This document shows positions 1-8,596 of a stretch of 60,913 bases of DNA, piece by piece. The stretch covers positions 1 through 60,913 of the forward strand of contig CALMJT010000149.1 of NCBI GenBank assembly GCA_937864365.1. The letters run 5' to 3'. Position 1 is the first letter of the stretch; every line of letters begins with the position of its first letter. This DNA comes from an uncultured Alteromonadales bacterium (GTDB lineage: Bacteria > Pseudomonadota > Gammaproteobacteria > Pseudomonadales > Cellvibrionaceae). Under the pieces are notes generated by a model that was not told where the DNA came from, ran no database searches, and saw only the letters and a list, made by a program, of their open reading frames with translations. The position numbers and the translations under genes were made by a program.

Positions 1-6
1 AAATTG

Positions 7-53
7 GCGACACATCCTTGTGTCGCGAGAAACTCTAGGTTAATCAGAGTTTC
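7..53. other. Two consecutive hairpins at the window edge
   Basis: An 8-bp perfect stem (7-14 with 19-26, loop TCCT) is followed directly by a second 8-bp stem (29-36 with 46-53, 9-nt loop). No gene can be attached because the window starts at 1. They could be a terminator pair or attenuator for a gene to the left. There is no clear T-run on either strand, so the role is open. Confidence 0.4.
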
Positions 54-270
54 CTATAAAAAATACCATTTTGAATTGTTTAACCATTTCTCTAGCGTGC
101 ATCATCGATAGAGACAGCCGTATTAAGCCTTATCGAATATTTCAAATAGATCGGAATTTTCTCGTAAAACTCTTTCAATAATAAAATGGTTTGCGGGGGT
201 GTTTTTAAACAAGGGATGTTTTTAAACAAGGCGAGCTAAACGGTTGGCAGTTTAACTTTTCAGGGCGCAT
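54..270. other. Non-coding stretch with a short direct repeat
   Basis: No supportable gene lies between the window edge and the decarboxylase terminator. A 14-bp sequence, GTTTTTAAACAAGG, occurs twice in tandem with a 17-bp period (201-214 and 218-231). Nothing else recognisable was seen. Confidence 0.45.
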
Positions 271-297
271 AAAAAAGGGCTCCTATTTAGGAGCCCC
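271..297 (-). terminator. Rho-independent terminator of the decarboxylase gene
   Basis: On the minus strand a GC-rich stem (277-285 pairing with 288-296, effective loop about 4 nt) is followed by a run of six T, seen as AAAAAA at 271-276 on the plus strand. It lies 55 bp past the decarboxylase stop codon. Confidence 0.85.
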
Positions 298-351
298 AAA
301 AGCCGTCACTTATATGACTGGAAATTAATAACTGCTATTTAACGGTAAATC

Positions 352-1593
352 TTAAGCGCGGTGTCTTTTTGTCATTTTTACAGATTCTTCAGCAACCGCA
401 AATTCATTCATAACGTGAATTTTTGCTTTCGGGAAGAAGTTAAATTCTGTTGCCGTAGCTGAGGTGTAAGCACCCATCATGCGGCTAACAATAAAGTCAC
501 CGTTGTTCAATTCTGGCAAGCTGATGTTTTCAGAAATAACATCAATGCTGTCGCAAGTTGGGCCTGCCAATACACATACTTCTTCTTGGCCTTGGTTAAA
601 AGGTGCAGAAATTGGGTAGTCACCGTGATCGAAGGTAATACCACTGAATGAGCCGTAAAGACCATCGTCCAAGTAGTACCACATTTTGCCATCGCGTAAT
701 GCTTTACCCATTACAGAGGCAACACCAGTCATTGCACCAGCAACAATAAAACGTCCCGGCTCTGCAATGACTTGAACGGTGTCTGGCAATACATCTAAAG
801 CTTCGCGAATAGGTGCACAGAAGTCATCAATTGCTGGCACAGATTCGTTGTAAGGTACTGGGAAACCACCGCCAATATCCAAAGTAGAAAGCGCTGGTAA
901 ACCCATTTTTGCCGCTTTGCGAATTACGCGCGCGCTTTCTAAAATTGCATCAACGTATTTTTGCGAATCTAGAGTTTGTGAACCAACGTGGAAAGACAAA
1001 CCTTTCACACGAATACCAAACTCTTGCGCTTTTACTAATAAATCGATCGCTTGTGTTGGAGAACAACCAAATTTTTTCGATAAATCCGAGTAAGCATTTG
1101 GATTTCTGAAACTCAAACGAATTAAAATTTCTGCTCGATCGCGGTAAGCGATAAATTTTTCAAGCTCGTTTAGATTATCGACCACAAACACGTAGCAGCC
1201 ATATTCTAAGGCCCGCCGGATGTCGCCATCACGTTTAATTGGGTGAGTGTGGATGCATTTTTCTGGATCAATGCCTAAACCTTCAACCAATTCAACTTCA
1301 CCGTTGGTCGCTAAATCAAAGCTAGCACCGATGTCGCGAAGCGTCGCAACAACTGCTGGGTGAGGTAATGGTTTTAATGCATAGTGCAAGGTTACATTTG
1401 GTAATGCTTTGCTTAATGCTTCGTATTGCGTACGAACTGAGTCACAGTCTAAAACCAACAAAGGCGAACCGTGCTCGGCAACTAATTGTGGAATATCAGC
1501 GTCAGACAAACCCTTGATTTCGCCTTTTTGAGTTTGGGCGAATGCAGGAATTTTTGAATACTCAACGTTTGAATCAACAGAACAAAGTGACAT
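352..1593 (-). CDS. Ornithine/lysine-type decarboxylase (fold III PLP enzyme)
   Basis: A 413-residue alanine-racemase-fold decarboxylase that would convert ornithine (or lysine or diaminopimelate) to the polyamine precursor putrescine (or cadaverine) in the cytoplasm. Visible motifs: the PLP lysine K74 in YALKPLPHP, the HTHPIKR block near 115-121, the His of FHVGSQ near 202, GGGFP at 241-245, EPGRF at 278-282, and the active-site Cys in GPTCD (C347), supplied across the dimer interface. The last two favour ornithine decarboxylase over DapF or LysA. The start at 1593 is chosen because GAGG sits 6 nt upstream; a longer reading from a TTG at 1605 would place that GAGG inside the gene. It is a single-gene unit with its own terminator. 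Substrate preference cannot be settled by reading. Confidence 0.88.
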   Translation of the reverse strand: MSLCSVDSNVEYSKIPAFAQTQKGEIKGLSDADIPQLVAEHGSPLLVLDCDSVRTQYEALSKALPNVTLHYALKPLPHPAVVATLRDIGASFDLATNGEVELVEGLGIDPEKCIHTHPIKRDGDIRRALEYGCYVFVVDNLNELEKFIAYRDRAEILIRLSFRNPNAYSDLSKKFGCSPTQAIDLLVKAQEFGIRVKGLSFHVGSQTLDSQKYVDAILESARVIRKAAKMGLPALSTLDIGGGFPVPYNESVPAIDDFCAPIREALDVLPDTVQVIAEPGRFIVAGAMTGVASVMGKALRDGKMWYYLDDGLYGSFSGITFDHGDYPISAPFNQGQEEVCVLAGPTCDSIDVISENISLPELNNGDFIVSRMMGAYTSATATEFNFFPKAKIHVMNEFAVAEESVKMTKRHRA

Positions 1594-1990
1594 GGCCATC
1601 CTCAAAATGCATTAGCGCTTTTTGCAATAGAAATGCTATCGGCAGGGCGTCACAATATTAAGGTAGGAACCAGAATATGGATGTGCGCAAACCAAGTGCA
1701 AGGGCAAAAAGCAAATAAAAAGGCAAAAAAAGTGTCATCAGCAACGCCGACAACAATTAATTCACTCTTGGATAGTTGCTCTTCTGCCTTGTCGCTATCA
1801 GTCCTATTTCTAGGAGCGCTGTACTTGGATTGGCTATCATCAAGAAGAGCGCGAATAATAAATTAATTAGTGGAAATCACAATCTTTTTTTTAGGTGTTT
1901 TTAGTTATTTTTATGTTAAAAAATGTTTCATTAATGAATATTCACATTCATCATAGCAGTATATTATTTATGGTTTTATGCCTGTCTAAT
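1594..1990. other. Intergenic region, 397 bp, no supported gene
   Basis: This holds the promoter region of the decarboxylase (minus strand) and the 3' flank of the CPXCG gene. The part after about 1870 is AT-rich. One 77-codon open frame on the plus strand (1633-1866) has no recognisable domain or good ribosome site and is not called. Confidence 0.5.
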
Positions 1991-2191
1991 TTAGAAACCG
2001 CTTTCATTTTCAGATTTAATTTGCAGCTGATAACCACCGTCATCGTCGACCATTAAATGAAAATCGATTGGACGGCAGCAAATCTGACAATCTTCAATGT
2101 AATCGCAGTCGCCTTCACTGAAGTCGACGGTAACCGTCTGTGGCTCGCCGCAATATGGGCACAGAATTTCTTCATCAGGTAAACAGCTCAC
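1991..2191 (-). CDS. CPXCG-motif cysteine-rich small protein
   Basis: A small acidic protein of 66 residues with CPYCGE near the N-terminus, followed by a second cysteine group (DCQICC). This is the pattern of the CPXCG family (PF14255-like), a probable zinc-binding protein of unknown role that is common in gammaproteobacteria. A GTG at 2191 is preferred as start because GAGG lies 9 nt upstream; a TTG at 2197 is in frame but too close to that site. It is divergent from the zinc-ribbon metallopeptidase, with about 20 bp between the two starts, so the two promoters must overlap the opposing genes or lie very close together. Function unknown. Confidence 0.75.
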   Translation of the reverse strand: MSCLPDEEILCPYCGEPQTVTVDFSEGDCDYIEDCQICCRPIDFHLMVDDDGGYQLQIKSENESGF

Positions 2192-2212
2192 AATCAACTA
2201 CCTCATTTCTTT

Positions 2213-3310
2213 ATGAATACGTTTATTTGCCAACACTGTAATCAAGCCGTCTTCTTTGATAATAGCCAATGCGAATCTTGTGGTGCGGCATTGGGTTTTG
2301 ACAGTGACCAATTACAGATGATTAGTCTGACCCAAGCTCACGAAACACAAACGCTGCTGGATAAAAAATCCAACCCCTATCGCGCTTGTGCAAACCGTGC
2401 GTTACACGTTTGTAACTGGCTTTTACCCAAAGCCAGTTTAGATACAGATTTGTATTGTCGGGCCTGCGCGTTAAATCGATACGTTCCAAACACCGGTGAC
2501 GCTGACGCCAGTGTCCAGTGGGCCGAATTGGAACAGGCCAAAAAACGGTTGATGTACAGTTTGATTCGCTTTGGTCTTCCGGTGGTGGCTAAAAAAGACG
2601 GCCAACAACAAGGCTTACGCTTTGACTTTATCGACCAGCAACAAAATATTCCCCAAAATGCGACCAATACCATCGGCCACTCCCAAGGCCAAATTACGAT
2701 TACAACCGACGAGGCAAATCCCAGCGAAAGAGAGCAAACTCGCATCGACTTGGGTGAAAAGTATCGTACGCTGCTGGGTCACTTTCGCCATGAAATCGGT
2801 CACTATTATTGGGATCATTTGGTCGCAAACGACGCTCATTGGTTGCAGGAATTTCGCAAGCTTTTCGGCGATGACAGACAAGACTATCAACAAGCTTTGG
2901 CAAGCCACTATCAAAACCCCAATCCAAATTGGCGTATGGATTTTATTTCTGAGTACGCGTCTGCACACCCATGGGAAGATTGGGCAGAAACCTGGGCGCA
3001 TTATTTTCATTTGATTGATACGGTAGACACAGCTCTGCATTTTGGCATACAGATACGACCTAATAATGCCGAATTGCCAAAGACCACCTATTCTTTGCGC
3101 GATGGCGCCTCTGCCGATGCCTATAGCAGTGAAAACTTCCAAGAGCTCTATGACAACTACATTCCCATTACTCTTGCGGTAAATTCTTTGAACCGCAGCC
3201 TAGGGCAGTCGGATGTTTACCCCTTTGTACTAAACCAATCGGTCTTTAAAAAACTCGACTTTATCCATCAGCTGATCAAGAATAAATCGAATACCGCTAC
3301 GCCAGATTAA
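2213..3310 (+). CDS. Zinc-ribbon putative zinc-binding metallopeptidase (PF15887 type)
   Basis: A 365-residue cytoplasmic protein with no signal peptide. The N-terminus is a zinc ribbon (CQHC near residue 6, CESC near 20), followed by a second Cys pair (CRAC near 83). The catalytic-type motif HFRHEIGHYYWDH near 188-200 has the HExxH arrangement of zincin peptidases, and a Glu/Trp-rich block (PWEDWAETWAHY) near 256 could supply the third metal ligand. This matches the putative zinc-binding peptidase family, whose substrates are unknown. The stop codon overlaps the start of the next gene (TAATG), so the two are translationally coupled. Confidence 0.8.
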   Translation: MNTFICQHCNQAVFFDNSQCESCGAALGFDSDQLQMISLTQAHETQTLLDKKSNPYRACANRALHVCNWLLPKASLDTDLYCRACALNRYVPNTGDADASVQWAELEQAKKRLMYSLIRFGLPVVAKKDGQQQGLRFDFIDQQQNIPQNATNTIGHSQGQITITTDEANPSEREQTRIDLGEKYRTLLGHFRHEIGHYYWDHLVANDAHWLQEFRKLFGDDRQDYQQALASHYQNPNPNWRMDFISEYASAHPWEDWAETWAHYFHLIDTVDTALHFGIQIRPNNAELPKTTYSLRDGASADAYSSENFQELYDNYIPITLAVNSLNRSLGQSDVYPFVLNQSVFKKLDFIHQLIKNKSNTATPD

Positions 3311-3954
3311 TGCAATCAATCACCGAGGAGAATAACTGCGTGGAAGTCGCCCGACTGATCTTGGATTTTCTGAAAACCTCAATTTGGCCGATTGTGACGC
3401 TGGTGTTCTTTTTGGTGTATGGCGATAGGGTTTTAAGCATCTTGTCGTCGCGAGAAATTGATGTGTTTGGTGTGCAAATTGGCCAGCAGATCAACAACTT
3501 TTCACACGTGCACGAACAACAAATTTCCGATTTAAAACGCGAGTTGTTGGTTCGCCAGCCCCAGCTTCAAGAAGCTAACATCGATTGGCTGACCCAAGAG
3601 CTCGATAAGATCAGTGTTAATGTGAATTCTGACCTTACCGCCATGCGCAGCCAGACTACCGAGCCTGAGAAATTCGATAAGATCGATCAACACAACCAAG
3701 CCCAAATTGAAGAAAAACGTGGCTTTGACGCCCTACTAAATAGAGATATAGATTCCGCCATTACTGCTTTCGATAAAGCGCGCAAACTGTGGCCGCAATA
3801 CCACAATGTAGACGAAATTTACCGTCTGCTAGAGCAGTACAAAGGTAAATTGAATCAAAAAGACCAATGGAAGCTTTTTTGTGAGGAGCTTACCGGCAAG
3901 TACTCTTGGGGAATGCCCGCCGGTATCAAAGAAGAGCTTTTGCGCTCGATTTGA
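3310..3954 (+). CDS. Membrane-anchored TPR-like protein of unknown function
   Basis: 214 residues, not recognised as a named family. One transmembrane helix is visible around residues 20-40 (SIWPIVTLVFFLVYG), followed by a polar, probably coiled-coil segment (about 60-115) and a C-terminal region with a TPR-like helix pair (FDALLNRDIDSAITAFDKA near 145). Its start codon overlaps the stop of the zinc metallopeptidase gene, and this coupling suggests the two products act together. It converges on phoU with only 4 bp between stop codons and no terminator visible. Confidence 0.7.
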   Translation: MQSITEENNCVEVARLILDFLKTSIWPIVTLVFFLVYGDRVLSILSSREIDVFGVQIGQQINNFSHVHEQQISDLKRELLVRQPQLQEANIDWLTQELDKISVNVNSDLTAMRSQTTEPEKFDKIDQHNQAQIEEKRGFDALLNRDIDSAITAFDKARKLWPQYHNVDEIYRLLEQYKGKLNQKDQWKLFCEELTGKYSWGMPAGIKEELLRSI

Positions 3955-3958
3955 GAAT

Positions 3959-4681
3959 TTATTTAGAGCGACTGCTGACCTGACGTTCCATCTCAGAAAC
4001 GCTGGTGTGTCGAACATCCAAACCTTTCACTAAATAAATAATGTGCTCGGCGATATTTCTGGCGTGATCGCCAATGCGCTCAAGTGAACGCAACGCCCAC
4101 ATAACGTTTAAAATACGATTGATAGAATGCGGATCTTCCATCATGCAGGTCATTAGCTCACGCATTGCTGACTTGTACTCACGATCAACATCGTTGTCTT
4201 CGCGCACAACCGCAAGAGCTGCATCAACGTCAAAACGCGCAAATGCGTTAAGCATTTCATCAACCATGTGCAGTACGCCATGAGCAATATGGCGCAGCTC
4301 AACATAACCTTGAGAACGTTGACCTTCTTCAACCAAAGCAAGTGCCATTTGGGCAACTTTTTCGGCTTCATCGCCCATACGTTCAAGGTCACGAGTGATT
4401 TTGGAAACCGCCAAAACCATGCGTAAATCAGAAGCGGCAGGCTGACGTCGCGCCAATACGAGCGTGCAATGTTCGTCGAGAGCCATTTCGCGGGCGTCAA
4501 CTTCGTCTTCAACGGTAATAACCTTACGCGCCAAATCCGAATCGGCATTGCTGATGGAAGAAATACCATCGCGAACCTGCTCTTGCACTATCCCGCCCAT
4601 TTCCAATAACTCGGTACGCAGGTCCTCAAGATCTGAGTTGTACTGACGAGAAATATGCTGGTCGAGATGTAGCTTATCCAT
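3959..4681 (-). CDS. phoU: Phosphate uptake regulator PhoU
   Basis: 240 residues with the two PhoU three-helix repeats. The metal-cluster motifs are visible: DLERMGDEAEKVA in repeat 1 and SLERIGDHARNIAEH in repeat 2. PhoU links the Pst transporter to the PhoR/PhoB two-component system and damps phosphate uptake when phosphate is plentiful. A GGAG sequence precedes the ATG at 4681. It is the last gene of pstCAB-phoU, 17 bp after pstB. phoBR themselves are not in the window. Confidence 0.95.
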   Translation of the reverse strand: MDKLHLDQHISRQYNSDLEDLRTELLEMGGIVQEQVRDGISSISNADSDLARKVITVEDEVDAREMALDEHCTLVLARRQPAASDLRMVLAVSKITRDLERMGDEAEKVAQMALALVEEGQRSQGYVELRHIAHGVLHMVDEMLNAFARFDVDAALAVVREDNDVDREYKSAMRELMTCMMEDPHSINRILNVMWALRSLERIGDHARNIAEHIIYLVKGLDVRHTSVSEMERQVSSRSK

Positions 4682-4698
4682 GGAGGTAGCTCCGTAAG

Positions 4699-5520
4699 TT
4701 AACCAAAACGACCGGTAATGTAAGCTTCGGTCAGCTGATGGTCTGGGTTAGTAAATACTTTTTCTGTCTCATTCACTTCAATAAGCTTACCAAGGTGAAA
4801 GTACGCCGTTCGATTCGAAACCCGCGCCGCTTGCTGCATGGAGTGGGTTACGATGGCAATGGTGTAGTTTTCGCTCAGTTCCGCAATGAGTTCTTCAATT
4901 TTTGCCGTAGCGATTGGATCAAGCGCAGAGCAGGGTTCGTCCATAAGAATAACTTCGGGACTCACTGCGATTGTTCGCGCGATACACAAACGCTGTTGCT
5001 GACCACCAGAAAGTCCTGTTCCTGGAGCATCGAGTCGATCTTTTACTTCGTTCCAAAGGCCAGCTTTTTGTAAACTGGTTTCAACAATTTCATCGAGCTC
5101 GGTGCGCTTAGACACTAGGCCGTGAATCTTAGCTCCGTAAGCGACGTTTTCGTAGATCGACTTTGGAAATGGGTTGGGTTTTTGGAACACAATACCGACG
5201 CGCGCTCTTAACGGTACCACATCCAATTTCGCACCGTAAATATCCTCACCCTCTAAGTTTAGACTGCCTACAACTCGACAACCTTCGATTGTGTCGTTCA
5301 TGCGGTTTAAACATCTTAAAAATGTCGACTTGCCACAACCCGAGGGACCAATCATAGCGATAACTTCGTTGGAGCCAATATCGAGGCTGACGTCAAAAAT
5401 CGCTTGTTTTTCGCCGTAAAACACATTGACGTTGCGCATGCTCAGCTTCGCCGAGTCTACAAAAGGTTCACCCACGGTACCATTAACCGGTACGTCTTGA
5501 ATTCCAGAGGTTGTTGTCAT
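4699..5520 (-). CDS. pstB: Phosphate ABC transporter ATP-binding protein PstB
   Basis: 273 residues, the ATPase of the high-affinity phosphate importer. Walker A GPSGCGKS is at 58-65, the Q-loop near FQKPNPF (112-118), the ABC signature LSGGQQQR about 170-177, and Walker B ILMDEP about 191-196. The N-terminal 23 residues are a short extension before the conserved fold. It lies between pstA and phoU in one operon. Confidence 0.96.
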   Translation of the reverse strand: MTTTSGIQDVPVNGTVGEPFVDSAKLSMRNVNVFYGEKQAIFDVSLDIGSNEVIAMIGPSGCGKSTFLRCLNRMNDTIEGCRVVGSLNLEGEDIYGAKLDVVPLRARVGIVFQKPNPFPKSIYENVAYGAKIHGLVSKRTELDEIVETSLQKAGLWNEVKDRLDAPGTGLSGGQQQRLCIARTIAVSPEVILMDEPCSALDPIATAKIEELIAELSENYTIAIVTHSMQQAARVSNRTAYFHLGKLIEVNETEKVFTNPDHQLTEAYITGRFG

Positions 5521-5587
5521 GTTCCGTTAACCTTTTTAAATCTTATTGCCGAGACTGCAATGCTGCGCTCGGTTTTAGACGAATGTA

Positions 5588-6871
5588 TTACCAACGACGC
5601 TCAAGCTTGCGTCGTAACAACACCGCTACGGTGTTCATTAAAATCAAAAAGCCTAACAACACCATAATGGCGCCGGAAGTTCGCTCCGTAAAGGCGCGCT
5701 CTGGGCTGTCTGACCAAAGATAAATTTGTACCGGCAGTACCGTTGCCGGATCGGTAATTGAGCCTGGTAAATCGACGATAAATGCGACCATACCAATCAT
5801 TAACAGCGGTGCGGTTTCACCCAAGGCTTGCGCCATACCAATGATGGCGCCGGTAAGCATGCCGGGCATAGCCAAGGGCAATACGTGATGCAAAATCACC
5901 TGCATTTTTGACGCGCCAAGACCGTAGGCCGCTTGGCGAATCGAGGGCGGTACCGACTTAATGGCAGCTCGGCTGGAAATAATAATGGTCGGCAAGGTCA
6001 TCAGCGTTAACACCAAACCACCCACCAAAGGCAAGGAGCGCGGCATCTCAAAGAAATTGATGAAAATCGCCAAACCCAGCAAGCCGAAAATAATCGATGG
6101 TACAGCCGCAAGGTTGTTGATATTCACTTCGATAAAGTCGGTAAAGCGATTTTTAGGCGCATACTCTTCAAGATACATGGCTGCGGCAACACCAATGGGG
6201 AACGACAGCACTAGAGTTACCAATAAGGTATACAGTGAACCCAACAGGGCACCGCGAATGCCGGCCATTTCTGGCTCGCGTGAATCACCGTTGGTAAACA
6301 GTATGCGGTTGAAGCGCGATTTGATTTCGCCAGAGGCTATAAGGGTCTCAACCCACTCAATTTGCTTCTCACTCAAGCGACCAATAAATGGCTCAGCATC
6401 ATCACGGCTTTTCGCGTAGGTATCGACGTCGTCATCCACCAGCACCCACAAACTAACGGTACTGCCGAGCTTGGTCGGATCGGCTTTGAGAATATCTTGT
6501 ACGGCAAATCCAGCACTATTACTAACCAAGGCGTATAAAGAGCGGCGATCGGAACGACCGGTAACCTCGGGGAAACGTGTTCTCAAGGCCTCTTTGACCA
6601 CGCCTTGATAATCGGCAAGGGCCAGCTGCTCTGGGTCGGTAGCATCGCGAATGTCGAGAGTACTCGCATTTAGAGTTACTTCAATTTGCACGTAGTGCGC
6701 GGTAAAAGCCCCATGACCTTTACCAATGATGTCGGTAAACAAAACCACTAAGCACAACAAACCAAAGCCAATAGACAATATGCCGTAGGCTCGAAAGCGT
6801 TTTTCTGCGCGATAACGTTTTTTGAGGTTCTTATTGACCAGCTCGATGGTGCTGGAAGTAGACTTACTCAT
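5588..6871 (-). CDS. pstA: Phosphate ABC transporter permease PstA
   Basis: 427 residues, longer than the roughly 300-residue E. coli protein because of an N-terminal part. That part has one membrane helix (about 25-48) and a long soluble segment (about 50-200). The C-terminal half carries the usual permease helices and the coupling loop (AAYGLGASKMQVILHHVLP, near 315-335). The long form is common in Pseudomonas-like gammaproteobacteria. Its start overlaps the end of pstC by 8 bp, indicating coupled translation of the permease pair. Confidence 0.93.
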   Translation of the reverse strand: MSKSTSSTIELVNKNLKKRYRAEKRFRAYGILSIGFGLLCLVVLFTDIIGKGHGAFTAHYVQIEVTLNASTLDIRDATDPEQLALADYQGVVKEALRTRFPEVTGRSDRRSLYALVSNSAGFAVQDILKADPTKLGSTVSLWVLVDDDVDTYAKSRDDAEPFIGRLSEKQIEWVETLIASGEIKSRFNRILFTNGDSREPEMAGIRGALLGSLYTLLVTLVLSFPIGVAAAMYLEEYAPKNRFTDFIEVNINNLAAVPSIIFGLLGLAIFINFFEMPRSLPLVGGLVLTLMTLPTIIISSRAAIKSVPPSIRQAAYGLGASKMQVILHHVLPLAMPGMLTGAIIGMAQALGETAPLLMIGMVAFIVDLPGSITDPATVLPVQIYLWSDSPERAFTERTSGAIMVLLGFLILMNTVAVLLRRKLERRW

Positions 6872-8258
6872 ATTGCTCTCGATATTTTTTCACAACGTGT
6901 AAGGCGATAAAGTTCAGAGTTAAGGTCACCAAGAACAACACCAAACCCAGTGCAAACGCCGCCAAGGTTTTAGGGCTATCAAACTCTTGATCGCCCACCA
7001 ACAAGGTTACGATTTGCACGGTAACAGTGGTAACCGACTCTAGCGGGTTAGCGGTCAGATTTGCCGCAAGTCCCGCCGCCATCACCACGATCATGGTTTC
7101 GCCAATGGCGCGGCTCACCGCCAGTAAGATGCCGCCAACAATGCCGGGCAATGCTGCGGGAATAACGACCTTCTTGATGGTTTCAGACTTGGTTGCGCCA
7201 AGACCATAGGAACCATCGCGCAGCGAATTGGGTACCGCGTTGATCACATCGTCCGATAACGAAGACACCATCGGAATGATCATCACCCCCATCACCGCAC
7301 CCGCAGCCAACGCGCTTTCGGATGAAGCACCAGCAATACCGATACTTTCTAAAAAATCACGCAGCGCAGGCGCTACGGTTAAGGCGGCAAAAAAGCCGTA
7401 CACAACCGTTGGAATACCGGCTAAAACCTCAAGAACGGGTTTGATAATGGCGCGCACGCGGCGGTCGGCGTATTCCGATAAATAAATTGCTGCCATCAAA
7501 CCCGATGGCACCGCAACCAACATAGCAATGGCGGAAATTAACAAGGTACCGGCAAATAAAGGCACAGCACCAAAAGAACCAGAGCCACCCACTTGGTCGG
7601 CGTGGATCGCCGTTTGTGGGCTCCAGTGCAGGCCAAAGACAAAGTCGGTGACAGGAATAACTTGGAAGAAGCGTAAACTCTCGAATAACACCGACAGCAC
7701 AATGCCTACGGTCACTAAAATTGCGAGACTTGAAGACGCCAATAAGAGGCTGCGGAAAATCTTTTCAACGAAATTACGGGCGCGCAGCTCGGGGTGGACC
7801 TTCAACCAAGCACCGGCGCCAAAAATCATGGCAACCAACAACACCACAACGGCCTTTGACCAATCGCTGATGCGGTTTAAATCCGCTAAACGATTCGCCG
7901 CGTCAATCATCACCGGTGTTTCATTGCCCGTAAGGGCCGATGGGTTGGAAGCCAGATTCTCAACAGAGTTGATCAAAAGGCCGAGTTCGGCCGCTGAAAT
8001 TTGTCGCTCAGACTCTGGCAGTGATTGAATCACCATGGTTTCGATCAAGTAACCGTCGAAAATCGTCCAAACAAAAATCACCAATAACGCCGGAAATAAA
8101 CACCAAATTGCTGCCATCATTCCGTAGTACATCGGTAGAGAATTCAGCTGGGCCTGACCGCCAATAGCTCGGGCTAAGCTCAGTGATCTTTGCCGGGATA
8201 CTACAAACACCCCAAAGCACAAAATCGCTAGAACCAAAATAAGCGTGGATAAACTCAT
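6864..8258 (-). CDS. pstC: Phosphate ABC transporter permease PstC (long form)
   Basis: 464 residues, again longer than the E. coli subunit. There are N-terminal membrane helices and a soluble insert before the binding-protein-dependent transport domain. The coupling-loop motif DGSYGLGATKSETIKKVV is visible about two thirds along, and the C-terminus ends in a membrane helix. It is the first gene after the pstS terminator. Expression may come from read-through or from its own promoter in 8259-8510, where I see no obvious one. Confidence 0.93.
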   Translation of the reverse strand: MSLSTLILVLAILCFGVFVVSRQRSLSLARAIGGQAQLNSLPMYYGMMAAIWCLFPALLVIFVWTIFDGYLIETMVIQSLPESERQISAAELGLLINSVENLASNPSALTGNETPVMIDAANRLADLNRISDWSKAVVVLLVAMIFGAGAWLKVHPELRARNFVEKIFRSLLLASSSLAILVTVGIVLSVLFESLRFFQVIPVTDFVFGLHWSPQTAIHADQVGGSGSFGAVPLFAGTLLISAIAMLVAVPSGLMAAIYLSEYADRRVRAIIKPVLEVLAGIPTVVYGFFAALTVAPALRDFLESIGIAGASSESALAAGAVMGVMIIPMVSSLSDDVINAVPNSLRDGSYGLGATKSETIKKVVIPAALPGIVGGILLAVSRAIGETMIVVMAAGLAANLTANPLESVTTVTVQIVTLLVGDQEFDSPKTLAAFALGLVLFLVTLTLNFIALHVVKKYREQYE

Positions 8259-8596
8259 GCGTCCTCAACTAGACAACGTCTTTCTTATCGTCACAAATGT
8301 GGCGGTATCACCTAAAATTCAGCGGCAATTTAGGATGCAACTTGTGTTATTGGTTGCATTCTTCCTTGAGATATAAACTGAACAACGTGTTCGATAGTGG
8401 CTTAATTTTGCGAAATAATTGCTTTATTTCACCGATTTTCTCAGCCAATTACTCTTGTTTAAAGGCGCACCGTAAAAACCAGGCGCGACTATAAAGAAAA
8501 ATGGCGCAAAACAAAAATAAAGCCCAGGCCTTAGCGCTGGGCTTTATCTGTTCTAAACCAGTGTCGGCTATTATCTGGCCGATACCCAAGCTTAGA
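8259..8596. other. pstC-pstS intergenic region
   Basis: 338 bp without a supportable gene. It holds the pstS terminator (8511-8545) and the leader of pstC. A 65-codon plus-strand frame at 8297-8494 lies antisense to the leader and has no recognisable features. Confidence 0.5.
8511..8545 (-). terminator. Terminator between pstS and pstCAB-phoU
   Basis: A 9-bp stem (8519-8527 pairing with 8537-8545) with a 9-nt loop. On the minus strand it is followed by a T-rich tract (complement of ACAAAAATAA at 8511-8520). Placed after pstS and before pstC, it would make pstS mRNA more abundant than the downstream genes, the usual arrangement for a binding protein. Confidence 0.75.

Noticed and set aside
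1633-1866. 77-codon open frame on the plus strand upstream of the decarboxylase
   Set aside because: No domain, signal peptide or ribosome site; Lys- and Ser-rich low-complexity translation; lies in the promoter region of the decarboxylase.
2571-3142. 147- and 175-codon frames in and opposite the zinc metallopeptidase gene
   Set aside because: The metallopeptidase frame carries HExxH and Cys motifs; the others do not read as proteins.
5961-8028. Several 60-170-codon frames antisense to pstA and pstC
   Set aside because: Ala/Thr/Ser-rich shadows of membrane-protein codons; no ribosome sites or homology.
8297-8494. 65-codon plus-strand frame in the pstC-pstS gap
   Set aside because: Antisense to the pstC leader, no ribosome site, no recognisable features.
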